Made by a program: the position numbers and the translations under genes. This document shows positions 44,751-53,775 of a stretch of DNA of 64,000 nucleotides, piece by piece. The notes below the pieces were generated by a model. The model had not been told where the DNA came from and did not search any database. It worked only from the letters and a program-made list of their open reading frames with translations. Source of the DNA: CAIYPH01 sp043744375 (lineage in GTDB: Bacteria; Pseudomonadota; Alphaproteobacteria; Acetobacterales; Acetobacteraceae); the NCBI GenBank assembly GCA_043744375.1, contig JAYTUU010000034.1, positions 15,838 to 79,837 of the forward strand, given 5' to 3'. How positions within the stretch are numbered: position 1 is the first letter of the stretch; the number at the start of each line of letters is the position of its first letter.

Positions 44751-46271
44751 ATGAACACCATCGACACCCACACATCGCTCACCGCCCCCGCCCTCTCCGG
44801 CATGTCGCAGCGGCTCCCGCCGACCAACCTGCAAGCCGAGCAGGCGCTCCTCGGCGCGCTGCTCGCCAACAACAAAGCCTATGAGCGGGTCAGCGAATTC
44901 CTCATCCCCGACCACTTCGCCGACCCCATTCACGGCCGTATCTACGGCGCCATCTCGCGCCGCGTCGAAGCTGGCCAACTCGCCGACGCCGTCACCCTGA
45001 AGGCCGAGTTCGAGCACTCCGCCGTGCTCGAAGAAGTCGGCGGCACCGCCTATCTCGCGCAACTCCTCTCCGCCATGGTCGGCATCATCAACGCCGGCGA
45101 ATACGGCCGCGCCGTCTACGACTCCTGGATGCGCCGCCAGCTGATCGATATCGGCGAGGTCGTCGTCAACAACGCCTTCGGCGCCGAACCCGAGCTTGAC
45201 GGCCCCAAGCAGGTCGAAGCCGCCGAGCAGGCGCTGTTCGACCTCGCCGCCAAAGGCGGCACCGATCGCGGCTTCGTTACCTTCAAGGACGCGCTGATCG
45301 ACGCCATCAACGTCGCCGAACGCGCCTTCCACCGCTCCGGCGGCGTCTCCGGCCTGTCCACCGGCCTGCGCGACCTCGACCGCAAAATCGGCGGCCTGCA
45401 CCCGTCCGACCTGCTGATCCTCGCCGGGCGCCCGGGCATGGGCAAAACCGCGCTGGCCACCAAGATCGCCTTCGGCGCCGCCCGCTCCCTGCTCGAAGAA
45501 TCTCGCGCGAGCGACCCCAACGCCGTCCCCAAAGCCTCGGTTGCCATCTTCTCGCTGGAAATGAGCGCCGAACAGCTCGCCACCCGCCTGCTCGCCGAAG
45601 AATCGCGCATTTCCGGCGACCGCATCCGCCGCGGCGATATCGGCCAGAAGGACTTCGACAAATTCGTCCAGGTCAGCCGCGAAATCAGCGGCCTGCCACT
45701 GCACATCGACGACACGCCCGCCATCACCCTCTCCGCCATGCGCACCCGCTGCCGCCGCCTCAAGCGCACCAAGGGCCTCAGCCTGGTCGTCGTCGATTAC
45801 CTGCAACTGATGCGCCCCGCCGCCGGCACCCGCCAGGAAAACCGCGTGCAGGAAATCAGCCAGATCACCCAGGGCCTCAAGGCACTCGCCAAGGAACTGC
45901 AACTCCCCGTCCTCGCCCTCTCCCAGCTATCCCGCGCCGTCGAAAGCCGCGAAGACAAACGCCCGCAACTCTCCGATCTCCGCGAATCCGGCTCGATCGA
46001 ACAGGACGCCGACGTGGTGATGTTCGTCTACCGCGACGACTACTACCTGCAACAGCGCATCCCCAAGCAAATCGCCTTCGATAACGACGACAAGTTCCAC
46101 GCCGCCCACGAAAAATGGCAACGCGACATGGAACAAGTCCACAATCGCGCCGAACTGCTGATCGAAAAACAACGCCACGGGCCGACCGGCAAGATCGACC
46201 TCCTCTTCGAAGGCGAGTTCACCCGATTTGCCGATATCGACCTCCACCACTCCACCCACGACGGCGAATGA
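44751..46271 (+). CDS. dnaB: Replicative DNA helicase DnaB
   Basis: A 506-residue hexameric helicase that unwinds DNA at the replication fork. The N-terminal primase-interaction domain begins at about 23 (PPTNLQAEQALLGALLANN). The RecA-fold motor has Walker A GRPGMGKT near 226-233, the SVAIFSLEMSAEQLATRLLA segment and a VVVDYLQLM Walker B. The DnaB-type C-terminus includes DLRESGSIEQDAD. No intein is present and the length is normal. Confidence 0.96.
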   Translation: MNTIDTHTSLTAPALSGMSQRLPPTNLQAEQALLGALLANNKAYERVSEFLIPDHFADPIHGRIYGAISRRVEAGQLADAVTLKAEFEHSAVLEEVGGTAYLAQLLSAMVGIINAGEYGRAVYDSWMRRQLIDIGEVVVNNAFGAEPELDGPKQVEAAEQALFDLAAKGGTDRGFVTFKDALIDAINVAERAFHRSGGVSGLSTGLRDLDRKIGGLHPSDLLILAGRPGMGKTALATKIAFGAARSLLEESRASDPNAVPKASVAIFSLEMSAEQLATRLLAEESRISGDRIRRGDIGQKDFDKFVQVSREISGLPLHIDDTPAITLSAMRTRCRRLKRTKGLSLVVVDYLQLMRPAAGTRQENRVQEISQITQGLKALAKELQLPVLALSQLSRAVESREDKRPQLSDLRESGSIEQDADVVMFVYRDDYYLQQRIPKQIAFDNDDKFHAAHEKWQRDMEQVHNRAELLIEKQRHGPTGKIDLLFEGEFTRFADIDLHHSTHDGE

Positions 46272-46296
46272 GCGCGGCGGCGGTGGGGGGAAAGAA

Positions 46297-46378
46297 AAGC
46301 AAGGCGGGGGCTTTGCCCCTCGACCCCACGAAGTCCGTTGTGCGCCTTCGCGCGACGGGCAAAGCCCTGGCCTTGCTT
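46297..46378. repeat. Imperfect inverted repeat between dnaB and alr
   Basis: The left arm at 46297-46318 (AAGCAAGGCGGGGGCTTTGC...) pairs with the right arm at 46357-46378 with two mismatches over 22 bases. Weaker pairing extends outward to about 46287 and 46389. The CTTTGCCCCTCGACCCC part recurs, inverted, near 59474-59495. The element fills the whole dnaB-alr gap and reaches the alr start codon. It may be a terminator plus a dispersed repeat. Confidence 0.7.
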
Positions 46379-46389
46379 CCTTCCGCCCC

Positions 46390-47436
46390 ATGACCGCCAC
46401 GCTCATCGTCGATGTCGGCGCGGTGGTGGCGAATTGGCGCGTGTTGAGTGCGGTCCATTCAACCGGGGCGGTGGCGGGCGTCGTGAAGGCGGATGCGTAT
46501 GGGTTGGGGGCGGCGCGGATTGTGCCGGCGTTATGGGCGGCAGGGTGCCGGCATTTCTTTGTGGCGCATTTTTCGGAGGCGTTGGCGATCCGTCCGCTGG
46601 TGCCGGATGCGATGGTGGCGGTGTTGAACGGCATGGAGCGGGGCAGTGAGGGCGACTACATTGCGCATGGCATCACGCCGGTTCTGGGTTCGTTGGCGAG
46701 CGTCGCGCGCTGGTCCGGGCCGGCGATTTTGCACATCGACACCGGCATGAACCGCCTTGGCCTGGATGCGCGCGAGCTGGCCGTGCTCGCCGATGATCCG
46801 CGGCTTCTTGCGGGTATCAAGCTGCGCTACGTGATGACCCATCTGGTCTCGTCCGAAGTGCCGGATGACCCTGACAACACCCGCCAGCGCACCGCCTTCG
46901 CCGCCGCCTGCGCCCGCCTCCCGGCCGCTCCCCGCAGCTTCGCCAACTCGTCGGGGATTTTCCTCGGGGCGGATTTCGCCTCCGACCTCGCCCGCCCCGG
47001 CGCCGCGCTCTACGGCATCAACCCGACGCCCGGCCGCCCCAACCCGATGCGTCATGTCGTGACATTGCGCGCGCCGGTGTTGCAGGTGCGCGAGATCCCC
47101 GCCGGGGCGACGGTCGGCTATAACGCGACTTGGCGCGCGGCCCGTCCCTCGCGCATCGCCACCGTGTCCGTCGGTTACGCCGATGGCTGGCCCCGCGCGC
47201 TGTCCAACCGCGGCCACGCGATCTTTGACGGCAGGCCCGTGCCACTGGTAGGCCGTGTCTCCATGGACCTGACCACCTACGACATCACCGATTTCCCGCA
47301 GATCGCCGCCGGCGCGCTGCTCGAACTCATCGGCCCCGACCAGCCGGCTGACGCCATCGCGGAGGCCGCGGGGACCAACGGCTACGAAATCCTCACCAGC
47401 CTCGGCGCCCGCTACGCGCGGACCTATCGCGCATGA
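46390..47436 (+). CDS. alr: Alanine racemase
   Basis: A 348-residue PLP enzyme making D-alanine for peptidoglycan. Lys33 in VVKADAYGLG binds PLP. The second catalytic Tyr is in GYNATW near 244. The RVSMDLTTYDIT segment near 285-296 is typical. The ATG at 46390 starts the conserved sequence, but the preceding bases (CTTCCTTCCGCCCC) offer no Shine-Dalgarno match and belong to the repeat arm. It overlaps mlaE by four bases. Confidence 0.94.
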   Translation: MTATLIVDVGAVVANWRVLSAVHSTGAVAGVVKADAYGLGAARIVPALWAAGCRHFFVAHFSEALAIRPLVPDAMVAVLNGMERGSEGDYIAHGITPVLGSLASVARWSGPAILHIDTGMNRLGLDARELAVLADDPRLLAGIKLRYVMTHLVSSEVPDDPDNTRQRTAFAAACARLPAAPRSFANSSGIFLGADFASDLARPGAALYGINPTPGRPNPMRHVVTLRAPVLQVREIPAGATVGYNATWRAARPSRIATVSVGYADGWPRALSNRGHAIFDGRPVPLVGRVSMDLTTYDITDFPQIAAGALLELIGPDQPADAIAEAAGTNGYEILTSLGARYARTYRA

Positions 47437-48218
47437 ACGCCGTGCTCGACTTCATCGCCACCATCGGCCGCGCGGTCCTCGCGGCCTGCCTGAGCACCGG
47501 GCGTCTGGCCGTGTTCGCGGCGGAGGGCCTGTCCCATGTGTTCCGCCCGCCCTTCTATGGCCGCCAGTTCCTGCGCGCGCTGATGGAGATCGGCTATCTC
47601 AGCCTGCCCGTCGTCGCCCTCACGGCGGTGTTCACCGGCATGGTCCTGGCGCTGCAATCCTCCACCGGCCTGTCGCGCTTCGCCGCCGACAGCGCGGTCG
47701 CCTCCCTCGTCGTCCTCTCCGTCACGCGCGAGCTTGGCCCCGTCCTCGCCGGCCTGATGGTTGCCGGCCGCGTCGGCGCCGCCATGGCCGCGGAAATCGG
47801 CACCATGCGCGTCACCGATCAGGTCGATGCGCTGACCACGCTGTCCACCAACCCGATGAAATATCTGGTTGCCCCCCGCCTGCTGGCCGGGTTGATTGCG
47901 CTGCCGCTGCTGGTCGTCATCGCGGACATCCTCGGCGTGCTCGGCGGCTTCATCATCGCGACCGTGAAACTCGGCTTCAATTCCGGCATTTACTTGAAGA
48001 ACACGCTCGACTTCCTGGAAACCCAGGACGTCGTCTCCGGCCTGGTGAAAGCCGGGGTGTTCGGCTTCCTGATCGCGCTGATGGGCTGCTACCACGGCTA
48101 CAACAGCCGCGGCGGCGCGCAGGGCGTGGGCGCCGCGACCACCGCCGCCGTGGTCACCGCCAGCGTGCTTATTCTGGCGTTCGACTATGTGCTGACCGAA
48201 CTGTTCTTCGCGCGATGA
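47433..48218 (+). CDS. mlaE: Phospholipid-transport ABC permease MlaE
   Basis: A 261-residue inner-membrane permease of the MlaE family, part of the system that moves phospholipids between inner and outer membranes. Family marks include VVALTAVFTGMVLALQSSTG near 61-80, the RELGPVLAGLMVAGRVGAAM segment near 101-120 and GSGYN-like HGYNSRGGAQGVG near 218-230. The start overlaps alr as ATGA. It forms a pair with mlaF. Confidence 0.92.
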   Translation: MNAVLDFIATIGRAVLAACLSTGRLAVFAAEGLSHVFRPPFYGRQFLRALMEIGYLSLPVVALTAVFTGMVLALQSSTGLSRFAADSAVASLVVLSVTRELGPVLAGLMVAGRVGAAMAAEIGTMRVTDQVDALTTLSTNPMKYLVAPRLLAGLIALPLLVVIADILGVLGGFIIATVKLGFNSGIYLKNTLDFLETQDVVSGLVKAGVFGFLIALMGCYHGYNSRGGAQGVGAATTAAVVTASVLILAFDYVLTELFFAR

Positions 48219-48988
48219 CCGACGTTCCGAAAATCCGCATCCGCGGCCTCACCAAACGCTTCGGCGACAAACTCGTGCTCGACGGTATCGATCTCGACGT
48301 CGCCCCGCGCACGTCCATGGTCGTCATCGGCGGCTCCGGCTCCGGCAAATCCGTGCTGCTGAAATGCGTCCTCGGCCTGATCGCGCCGGACGAGGGCAGC
48401 ATCGAGATCGACGGCCAGAACATCCTCGCCCTTGACCGCCGCGCGCGCGAGGCCGCCCGCGCCCGCATCGGCATGCTGTTCCAGAACGGCGCCTTGTTCG
48501 ACAGCCTGCCGGTCTGGGAGAATGTCGCCTTCGGATTACTGGCCCGGCGCGACATCCCACGCGACGCCGCCCGCGAGAAGGCCGCCTCCATCCTCGCCCA
48601 GGTCGGTCTCGCCGCCACCGTCGGCGACCTCTGGCCGGCCGAGCTCAGCGGCGGCATGCAGAAGCGCGTCGGCCTCGCCCGCGCCATCGCCGCCCAGCCG
48701 GAAATCCTGTTCTTCGACGAACCCACCACGGGCCTCGACCCGATCATGGGCGCCGTCATCGACGGCCTCATCATCGACTGCGTGAAAACCCTCGGCAGCA
48801 CCACCATCGCCATCACCCATGACATGATCAGCGCGCGCCGCATCGGCGACCGCGCCGCCATGATCCACAAGGGAAAAATCGTCTGGCAGGGCGCCGCCGC
48901 CGACCTGCTGAACAGCGGCAACGAAACCGTCGACCAGTTCACCCACGGCCGCCGCGAAGGCCCGATCCAGATGGAACTCAGGCGATAG
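48215..48988 (+). CDS. mlaF: Phospholipid-transport ABC ATPase MlaF
   Basis: A 257-residue ATPase of the Mla system. Walker A GGSGSGKS is at 39-46, signature ELSGGMQKRVGLARAI near 146-161, and Walker B EILFFDEPTTGLD follows. The start overlaps the mlaE stop as ATGA. No mlaD gene follows; the next gene is radA. Its stop codon shares bases with the likely radA start (ATAG). Confidence 0.94.
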   Translation: MTDVPKIRIRGLTKRFGDKLVLDGIDLDVAPRTSMVVIGGSGSGKSVLLKCVLGLIAPDEGSIEIDGQNILALDRRAREAARARIGMLFQNGALFDSLPVWENVAFGLLARRDIPRDAAREKAASILAQVGLAATVGDLWPAELSGGMQKRVGLARAIAAQPEILFFDEPTTGLDPIMGAVIDGLIIDCVKTLGSTTIAITHDMISARRIGDRAAMIHKGKIVWQGAAADLLNSGNETVDQFTHGRREGPIQMELRR

Positions 48989-50397
48989 CCAAGCCCGTCG
49001 CCCGCTTCGTCTGCCAGTCCTGCGCGGCCGTGTCCTCCAAATGGTCCGGCCGCTGCGAGGCGTGCGGCGAGTGGAACAGCATCGTCGAGGAAGCCGTGCA
49101 GACCGGCCCCGGCCTGGCCAAATCGGCCCCGCGTGGACCCGCCCGCCCCTCCGGCCGCGGCCTGACCTTCGTCGATCTCGCCGGCACCGCCGAGCCGCCG
49201 CCGCGCGTCGCCACGGGGATCGCGGAGTTCGACCGCGTGCTCGGCGGCGGCCTGGTCCCCGGCTCGGCCCTGCTGCTCGCCGGCGACCCGGGCATCGGCA
49301 AATCTACCCTTCTCCTCCAGGCCGCCGCCGCTTTGGCCGACGCCGGCCGCCGCGTTCTCTACATCTCCGGCGAGGAGGCGGTGGACCAGATCCGCCTGCG
49401 CGCGCGCCGCCTCGGCCTGAAGGGAAAAAACCTCGAACTCGCCGCCGCCATCGACATGCGCGACATCGCCGCCAGCCTGGACGCCGCCTCGGACGCCGCG
49501 CTGGTCGTCATCGACTCCATCCAGACCATGTGGCTCGACACGATCGACAGCGCGCCCGGCACCGTCTCCCAGGTCCGCGCCGCGGCGTTCGAGCTGATCC
49601 GGCTCGCCAAGGGCAAGCAATTCGCCGTCGTCCTGGTGGGGCACGTGACCAAGGAAGGCGCCATCGCCGGCCCCCGCGTGCTCGAACACATGGTCGACGC
49701 GGTGCTGTATTTTGAAGGCGATCGCGGCCATCAGTTCCGTATTCTCCGGGCGGTGAAGAACCGCTTCGGCGCCACCGACGAAATCGGCGTGTTCGAGATG
49801 ACCGATCGCGGCCTCGCCGAGGTTGCCAACCCCTCGGCGCTGTTCCTCGCCGAACGCCGCGGCAATATTTCCGGCAGCGCGGTGTTCGCCGGGCTGGAGG
49901 GCACGCGGCCGGTCCTGGTCGAAATCCAGTGCCTGCTCGCCCCCAACCCCGGCGGCGCCCCCCGCCGTTCCACCATCGGCTGGGATTCGGGCCGCCTATC
50001 CATGCTGCTGGCCGTGCTGGAAACCCGCTGCGGCCTGCGCCTGAACGCGACCGACGTCTATCTGAACGTCGCCGGCGGCCTGCGGGTCAGCGAACCCGCC
50101 GCCGACCTCGCCGTCGCCGCCGCTCTCGCCTCCGCCGCCTCCGACCAGCCGACCGACCCGGGCATGGTGTTCTTCGGCGAAGTCGGGCTGTCCGGCGAAG
50201 TCCGCCAAGTGGCGGGTGCGGAGTCGCGCCTCAAGGAGGCCGCCAAACTCGGCTTCGAGAAGGCCTGTCTGCCGCGCCGAGTCGCCCGCGGCAACCGCCC
50301 CTTGGCCGCCCCGGCCGGCCTCGCGCTGGAGGAAATCGGCCATCTCAGCGACCTCGTGGCCCGCTTCGCCGCGAAACCGGCGTCAAAACCCGCATGA
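48985..50397 (+). CDS. radA: DNA repair protein RadA, apparent ATA start
   Basis: A 470-residue RadA that promotes branch migration in recombination. Counted from ATA 48985, it has the C4 zinc finger (Cys10, Cys13, Cys24, Cys27), Walker A GDPGIGKST near 100-108, KNRFG near 257 and a C-terminal Lon-like domain. No ATG, GTG or TTG precedes the zinc finger in this frame after the stop at 48820. The first usable GTG, at 49030, would delete two of the four cysteines. ATA 48985 lines up with the usual first Met (then AKPxxRFVCQSC) and overlaps the mlaF stop as ATAG, so it is the likely start. A G-to-A error is the alternative. Confidence 0.88.
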   Translation: MAKPVARFVCQSCAAVSSKWSGRCEACGEWNSIVEEAVQTGPGLAKSAPRGPARPSGRGLTFVDLAGTAEPPPRVATGIAEFDRVLGGGLVPGSALLLAGDPGIGKSTLLLQAAAALADAGRRVLYISGEEAVDQIRLRARRLGLKGKNLELAAAIDMRDIAASLDAASDAALVVIDSIQTMWLDTIDSAPGTVSQVRAAAFELIRLAKGKQFAVVLVGHVTKEGAIAGPRVLEHMVDAVLYFEGDRGHQFRILRAVKNRFGATDEIGVFEMTDRGLAEVANPSALFLAERRGNISGSAVFAGLEGTRPVLVEIQCLLAPNPGGAPRRSTIGWDSGRLSMLLAVLETRCGLRLNATDVYLNVAGGLRVSEPAADLAVAAALASAASDQPTDPGMVFFGEVGLSGEVRQVAGAESRLKEAAKLGFEKACLPRRVARGNRPLAAPAGLALEEIGHLSDLVARFAAKPASKPA

Positions 50398-50488
50398 CAG
50401 GGTGGCGTTGTGCGGCATGTGAACGTTATACGACGCACATCATGTGGACGGACATGCACGCACCCCCCTCACCCACCGGCGGCGCCCG

Positions 50489-51058
50489 ATGAACTGGGTG
50501 GACACGACCGTTCTCTTCATCGTGGCCCTCTCGGCCGTGATCGCCTGCGCGCGCGGTTTCATCGCCGAGGTGCTCGGCATCGGCGCCTGGGTCGGCGCGT
50601 TCTTCCTCGCCTCCACCACCGCCCATCTGCTGCGCCCGACCATGCGCGGCTGGATTGGCAATTCCGATATCGCCGACCCCGCCGCCTATGGCGCGGTGTT
50701 CCTGCTCGGCCTGATCGTGCTCTCCGTCTTTACCGGCATGATCGGCGGCGCCGTCCGCAACTCCGTGCTCTCAGGCGTCGACCGCACGCTCGGCGTCGCC
50801 TTCGGGATCGTCCGTGGCGTCGTCATCCTGGCCGCGCTCTATATCGGCGCAACCCAGATCGTGGGCACCGACCGCTGGTCGCCCGCGGCGGCGGAGGCGC
50901 GTTCGGTGCCCTATATTCATACCGTCGCCGCCTGGATCGTCCGCTTCCTGCCGCCCGACTACCGCCCGCACGTCCCCGCCCCGCCGGTCGGACGCGTCAC
51001 CAGCGCCGCCGAATTGCTGCAAGCGACCCCTCATGGACGGCCCACTTCCCGGCCATGA
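50489..51058 (+). CDS. cvpA: CvpA-family membrane protein
   Basis: A 189-residue inner-membrane protein of the CvpA family, named for a role in colicin V production in E. coli, with four predicted helices between about residues 5 and 125. Marks are the N-terminal NWVDTTVLFIVALSAVIACA and ARGFIAEVLGIGAWVGAFF. It lies directly upstream of purF, the same pairing as in E. coli. The ATG at 50489 begins the conserved part. Its own function is unclear. Confidence 0.9.
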   Translation: MNWVDTTVLFIVALSAVIACARGFIAEVLGIGAWVGAFFLASTTAHLLRPTMRGWIGNSDIADPAAYGAVFLLGLIVLSVFTGMIGGAVRNSVLSGVDRTLGVAFGIVRGVVILAALYIGATQIVGTDRWSPAAAEARSVPYIHTVAAWIVRFLPPDYRPHVPAPPVGRVTSAAELLQATPHGRPTSRP

Positions 51059-51075
51059 GGGGATCAGGAGAACGC

Positions 51076-52596
51076 ATGATGGACGCCCAGACCAAGCTCA
51101 ACGTCGTTGCCTGGGAACCGAGCGAAGACCACGCGGGAAGCTGCGTGGGTGACGACGACAAGATGCACGAGGAATGCGGCGTCGTCGGCATCTGGAACCA
51201 TCCCGACGCCGCTGCCGTCACCGCGCTCGGCCTGCACGCGCTCCAGCATCGCGGCCAGGAAAGCACGGGCATGGTCACCCATGACGGCAGCCGCTTCCAC
51301 TCCCATCGCGGCATGGGCCTGGTCGGCGATAATTTCGGCGACGCCCGCGTCATCAACGCGCTCGCCGGCAGCCGTGCCCTCGGCCATAACCGCTACGCCA
51401 CCACCGGTGAGACCGCGCTGCGCAACGTCCAGCCGCTCTACGCCGATTTCGAGTTCGGCGGTTTCGCCGTCGCCCATAACGGCAACCTGACCAACGCGAC
51501 CGCCCTGCGCCGCGCCCTCGTGCGCCGCGGTTGCCTGTTCCAGTCCACCACCGACAGCGAGGTGTTCATCCACCTCATCGCCATCTCGCTCTACTCCACC
51601 GTCGTCGACCGCCTGATCGACGCCCTGAAACAGGTGATCGGCGCCTACGCCCTGGTGGCGCTGACCGAAACGGCGCTGATGGGCGTGCGCGACCCGCTCG
51701 GCGTCCGCCCGCTCATCCTCGGCCGCGTCACCCACGCCGACGCCTCGATCTCCTGGGTGCTCGCCAGCGAAACCTGCGCGCTCGACATCATCGGCGCCGA
51801 GTTCGTGCGCGACATCGAGCCGGGCGAGATCATCATCATCGACGCCGCCGGCGTGCGCAGCATCAAGCCGTTCGGCCGTACCGCGTCGCGCTTCTGCGTG
51901 TTCGAATACATCTATTTCGCCCGCCCGGACTCGGTCGTCGAAGGCACCGCCATCTACGACGCCCGCAAGCGGATCGGCGCCGAACTGGCCCGCGAGAGCC
52001 ACATCGAGGCCGACGTCATCGTGCCCGTGCCCGACAGCGGGGTGCCGGCGGCGATGGGCTACGCGATCGAGAGCGGCATTCCGTTCGAGCTTGGCATTAT
52101 CCGCAATCACTATGTCGGCCGCACCTTCATCGAGCCGACCGACAGCATCCGCCATCTCGGCGTCAAGCTGAAACACTCGGCCAACAAGCCGGTGCTCGCC
52201 GGCAAGCGCGTGATCCTGGTCGATGACAGCATCGTCCGCGGCACCACATCGCGAAAAATCGTCGAAATGGTGCGGGCCGCCGGCGCGGCCGAGGTGCATC
52301 TGCGCGTCTCCTCGCCGCCGACCACGCATTCCTGCTTCTACGGCATCGATACGCCCGAGCGCGGCAAGCTGCTTGCCGCCCGCCACACGGTCGAGGAAAT
52401 GGCCGCCCTGATTGGTGCGGACAGCCTGGCGTTCATTTCGATAGACGGCCTCTACCGCGCGCTCGGCCAGCCGGGACGCGACCCCGGCCGCCCACATTTC
52501 TGCGACGCCTGCTTCAGCGGCGACTACCCGATCGCTTTGCCCGACATGGTCGACAACGAGAGCCGCCAGCTCAGCCTGCTGACCGAGACGCGCTGA
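51076..52596 (+). CDS. purF: Amidophosphoribosyltransferase
   Basis: A 506-residue enzyme for the first committed step of purine synthesis, making phosphoribosylamine from PRPP and glutamine. A propeptide-like N-terminus of about 33 residues precedes the nucleophile Cys34 (HEECGVVGIW). The glutaminase domain has HNRYATTGE. The PRPP loop VILVDDSIVRGTTS is near 379-392. The ATG at 51076 has AGGAG five bases upstream. It follows cvpA by 17 bases. Confidence 0.96.
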   Translation: MMDAQTKLNVVAWEPSEDHAGSCVGDDDKMHEECGVVGIWNHPDAAAVTALGLHALQHRGQESTGMVTHDGSRFHSHRGMGLVGDNFGDARVINALAGSRALGHNRYATTGETALRNVQPLYADFEFGGFAVAHNGNLTNATALRRALVRRGCLFQSTTDSEVFIHLIAISLYSTVVDRLIDALKQVIGAYALVALTETALMGVRDPLGVRPLILGRVTHADASISWVLASETCALDIIGAEFVRDIEPGEIIIIDAAGVRSIKPFGRTASRFCVFEYIYFARPDSVVEGTAIYDARKRIGAELARESHIEADVIVPVPDSGVPAAMGYAIESGIPFELGIIRNHYVGRTFIEPTDSIRHLGVKLKHSANKPVLAGKRVILVDDSIVRGTTSRKIVEMVRAAGAAEVHLRVSSPPTTHSCFYGIDTPERGKLLAARHTVEEMAALIGADSLAFISIDGLYRALGQPGRDPGRPHFCDACFSGDYPIALPDMVDNESRQLSLLTETR

Positions 52597-52598
52597 GC

Positions 52599-53312
52599 AT
52601 GAGCCTCGCCGGCAAGATCGCCCTCGTCACCGGCGCCAGCCGCGGCATCGGTCGCGCCACCGCCATCGAACTCGCCCGCCGCGGCGCCCATGTGGTGATC
52701 ACCGCGCGCACCCAGGGCGGGCTGGAGGAAACCGACGACGCCATCCGCACGGCCGGCGGCACGGCCACCCTGCTGCCGCTCGACCTCGCCGACACCGCCG
52801 CCATCGAGACCATCGGCCCGAGCCTCTATGACCGCTTCGGCAGGCTCGACATCCTCGTCAGCAACGCCGGCACCATCGGCGTGCTCACCCCCGTCCCGCA
52901 CATCATCCCCGAGGACTGGGCCGCGGCCATGGCCGTCAACGTCACCGCCGCGCTGCATTTGATCCGCACCTGCGCGCCGCTGCTGCTCGCCGCCGACGCC
53001 GGCCGCGCCGTGTTCGTCAGCAGCCGCATCGTCCTGCGCCCGACCGCCTATTGGGGCATCTACGGTGCGACCAAGGCCGCGCTGCATCATCTGATCCAGG
53101 CCTGGGCGGCGGAAACCAGCACCACCAAGCTGCGCATCAATCTCGCCGACCCCGGCCCCGTCGCCTCCCGCCTCCGCTCCGTTGGTTTTCCGGGCGAAGA
53201 CCAGGCCAAACTCCCGCAACCCGCCGACGTGGCGCCGGGGATCGCCGACCTCTGCGGAGTTTTGGAGACACGGCACGGCGAGATGATCAGGGTCAGCCCG
53301 TGGCCGGTTTGA
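52599..53312 (+). CDS. Short-chain dehydrogenase/reductase
   Basis: A 237-residue classical SDR with cofactor motif TGASRGIG at 11-18, NAG near 91-93 and the catalytic Tyr155 and Lys159 (YGATK). An Arg after the second strand (TARTQ) favours NADP. It starts two bases after the purF stop and is probably translated from the same message. The C-terminus is slightly short (RVSPWPV). Substrate unknown. The GxxExxY repeat unit begins eight bases downstream. Confidence 0.88.
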   Translation: MSLAGKIALVTGASRGIGRATAIELARRGAHVVITARTQGGLEETDDAIRTAGGTATLLPLDLADTAAIETIGPSLYDRFGRLDILVSNAGTIGVLTPVPHIIPEDWAAAMAVNVTAALHLIRTCAPLLLAADAGRAVFVSSRIVLRPTAYWGIYGATKAALHHLIQAWAAETSTTKLRINLADPGPVASRLRSVGFPGEDQAKLPQPADVAPGIADLCGVLETRHGEMIRVSPWPV

Positions 53313-53320
53313 GGTCGGGC

Positions 53321-53391
53321 AAGCAAGGAAGATGTGGCACAGAGGACACTGAGAAGAAAGGCCAGGCAAGCCACAGAGGAAGCGGAGAAGA
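53321..53391. repeat. Left inverted-repeat arm of the GxxExxY unit
   Basis: Bases 53333-53391 are the inverted complement of 53776-53834 with two mismatches in 59 bases. A further AAGCAAGG at 53321-53328 matches the outer end of the right arm after a four-base indel. The arm contains TGTGGCACAGAGGACACTGA and CCACAGAGGAAG, similar internal motifs. It ends two bases before the stop codon of the enclosed gene. Confidence 0.95.
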
Positions 53392-53393
53392 AA

Positions 53394-53771
53394 TCATAAT
53401 GCAAAGCGCCGGACGCCATCGGAGAGCTTCACGCTGTTGAAATTCATCAACAGCCCGACGCGAAATCCGCCAAGCCGCATATACGTCAGGACCTGCGCCG
53501 TCTGTAGTGGCAGATGGCGTTCTGCCGCCTTGATCTCCACAACCAGCACGCCCTCTACCAGCACATCAAGCCGAAACCCGGCCTCCAGCCGGATGTCCCG
53601 ATAGCGCACCGCGACGGGCACTTGCCGCGCGAACGCGATGCCGCTGCGTTGCAGTTCATAGCATAAACATTCCTCATAGACCGACTCAAGCAATCCCGGC
53701 CCGAGTTCCCGGTGCACCGCAATCCCGGCCCCGATCACCCGCGCCGTCAGCCCCCCATCCGCTTCATCCAC
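53394..53771 (-). CDS. GxxExxY protein (PD-(D/E)xK-type nuclease-fold family)
   Basis: A 125-residue protein of the GxxExxY family. The naming motif is Gly26, Glu29, Tyr32 (GLLESVY). Asp69, Glu79 and Lys81 (LDV...VEIK) form the D...ExK pattern of the PD-(D/E)xK nuclease fold to which this family is assigned. The start is GTG at 53771 with GGGGAG eight bases upstream, and that ribosome site lies inside the right repeat arm. The gene fits between two 59-base inverted repeats with only two and four bases to spare. The cellular role of the family is not established. Confidence 0.88.
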   Translation of the reverse strand: MDEADGGLTARVIGAGIAVHRELGPGLLESVYEECLCYELQRSGIAFARQVPVAVRYRDIRLEAGFRLDVLVEGVLVVEIKAAERHLPLQTAQVLTYMRLGGFRVGLLMNFNSVKLSDGVRRFAL

Positions 53772-53775
53772 CCTG

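Noticed and set aside
46272..46389. N-terminal extension of alr from 46228
   Set aside because: The extension overlaps dnaB and the repeat and encodes Gly-rich non-conserved residues; the conserved start is at 46390.
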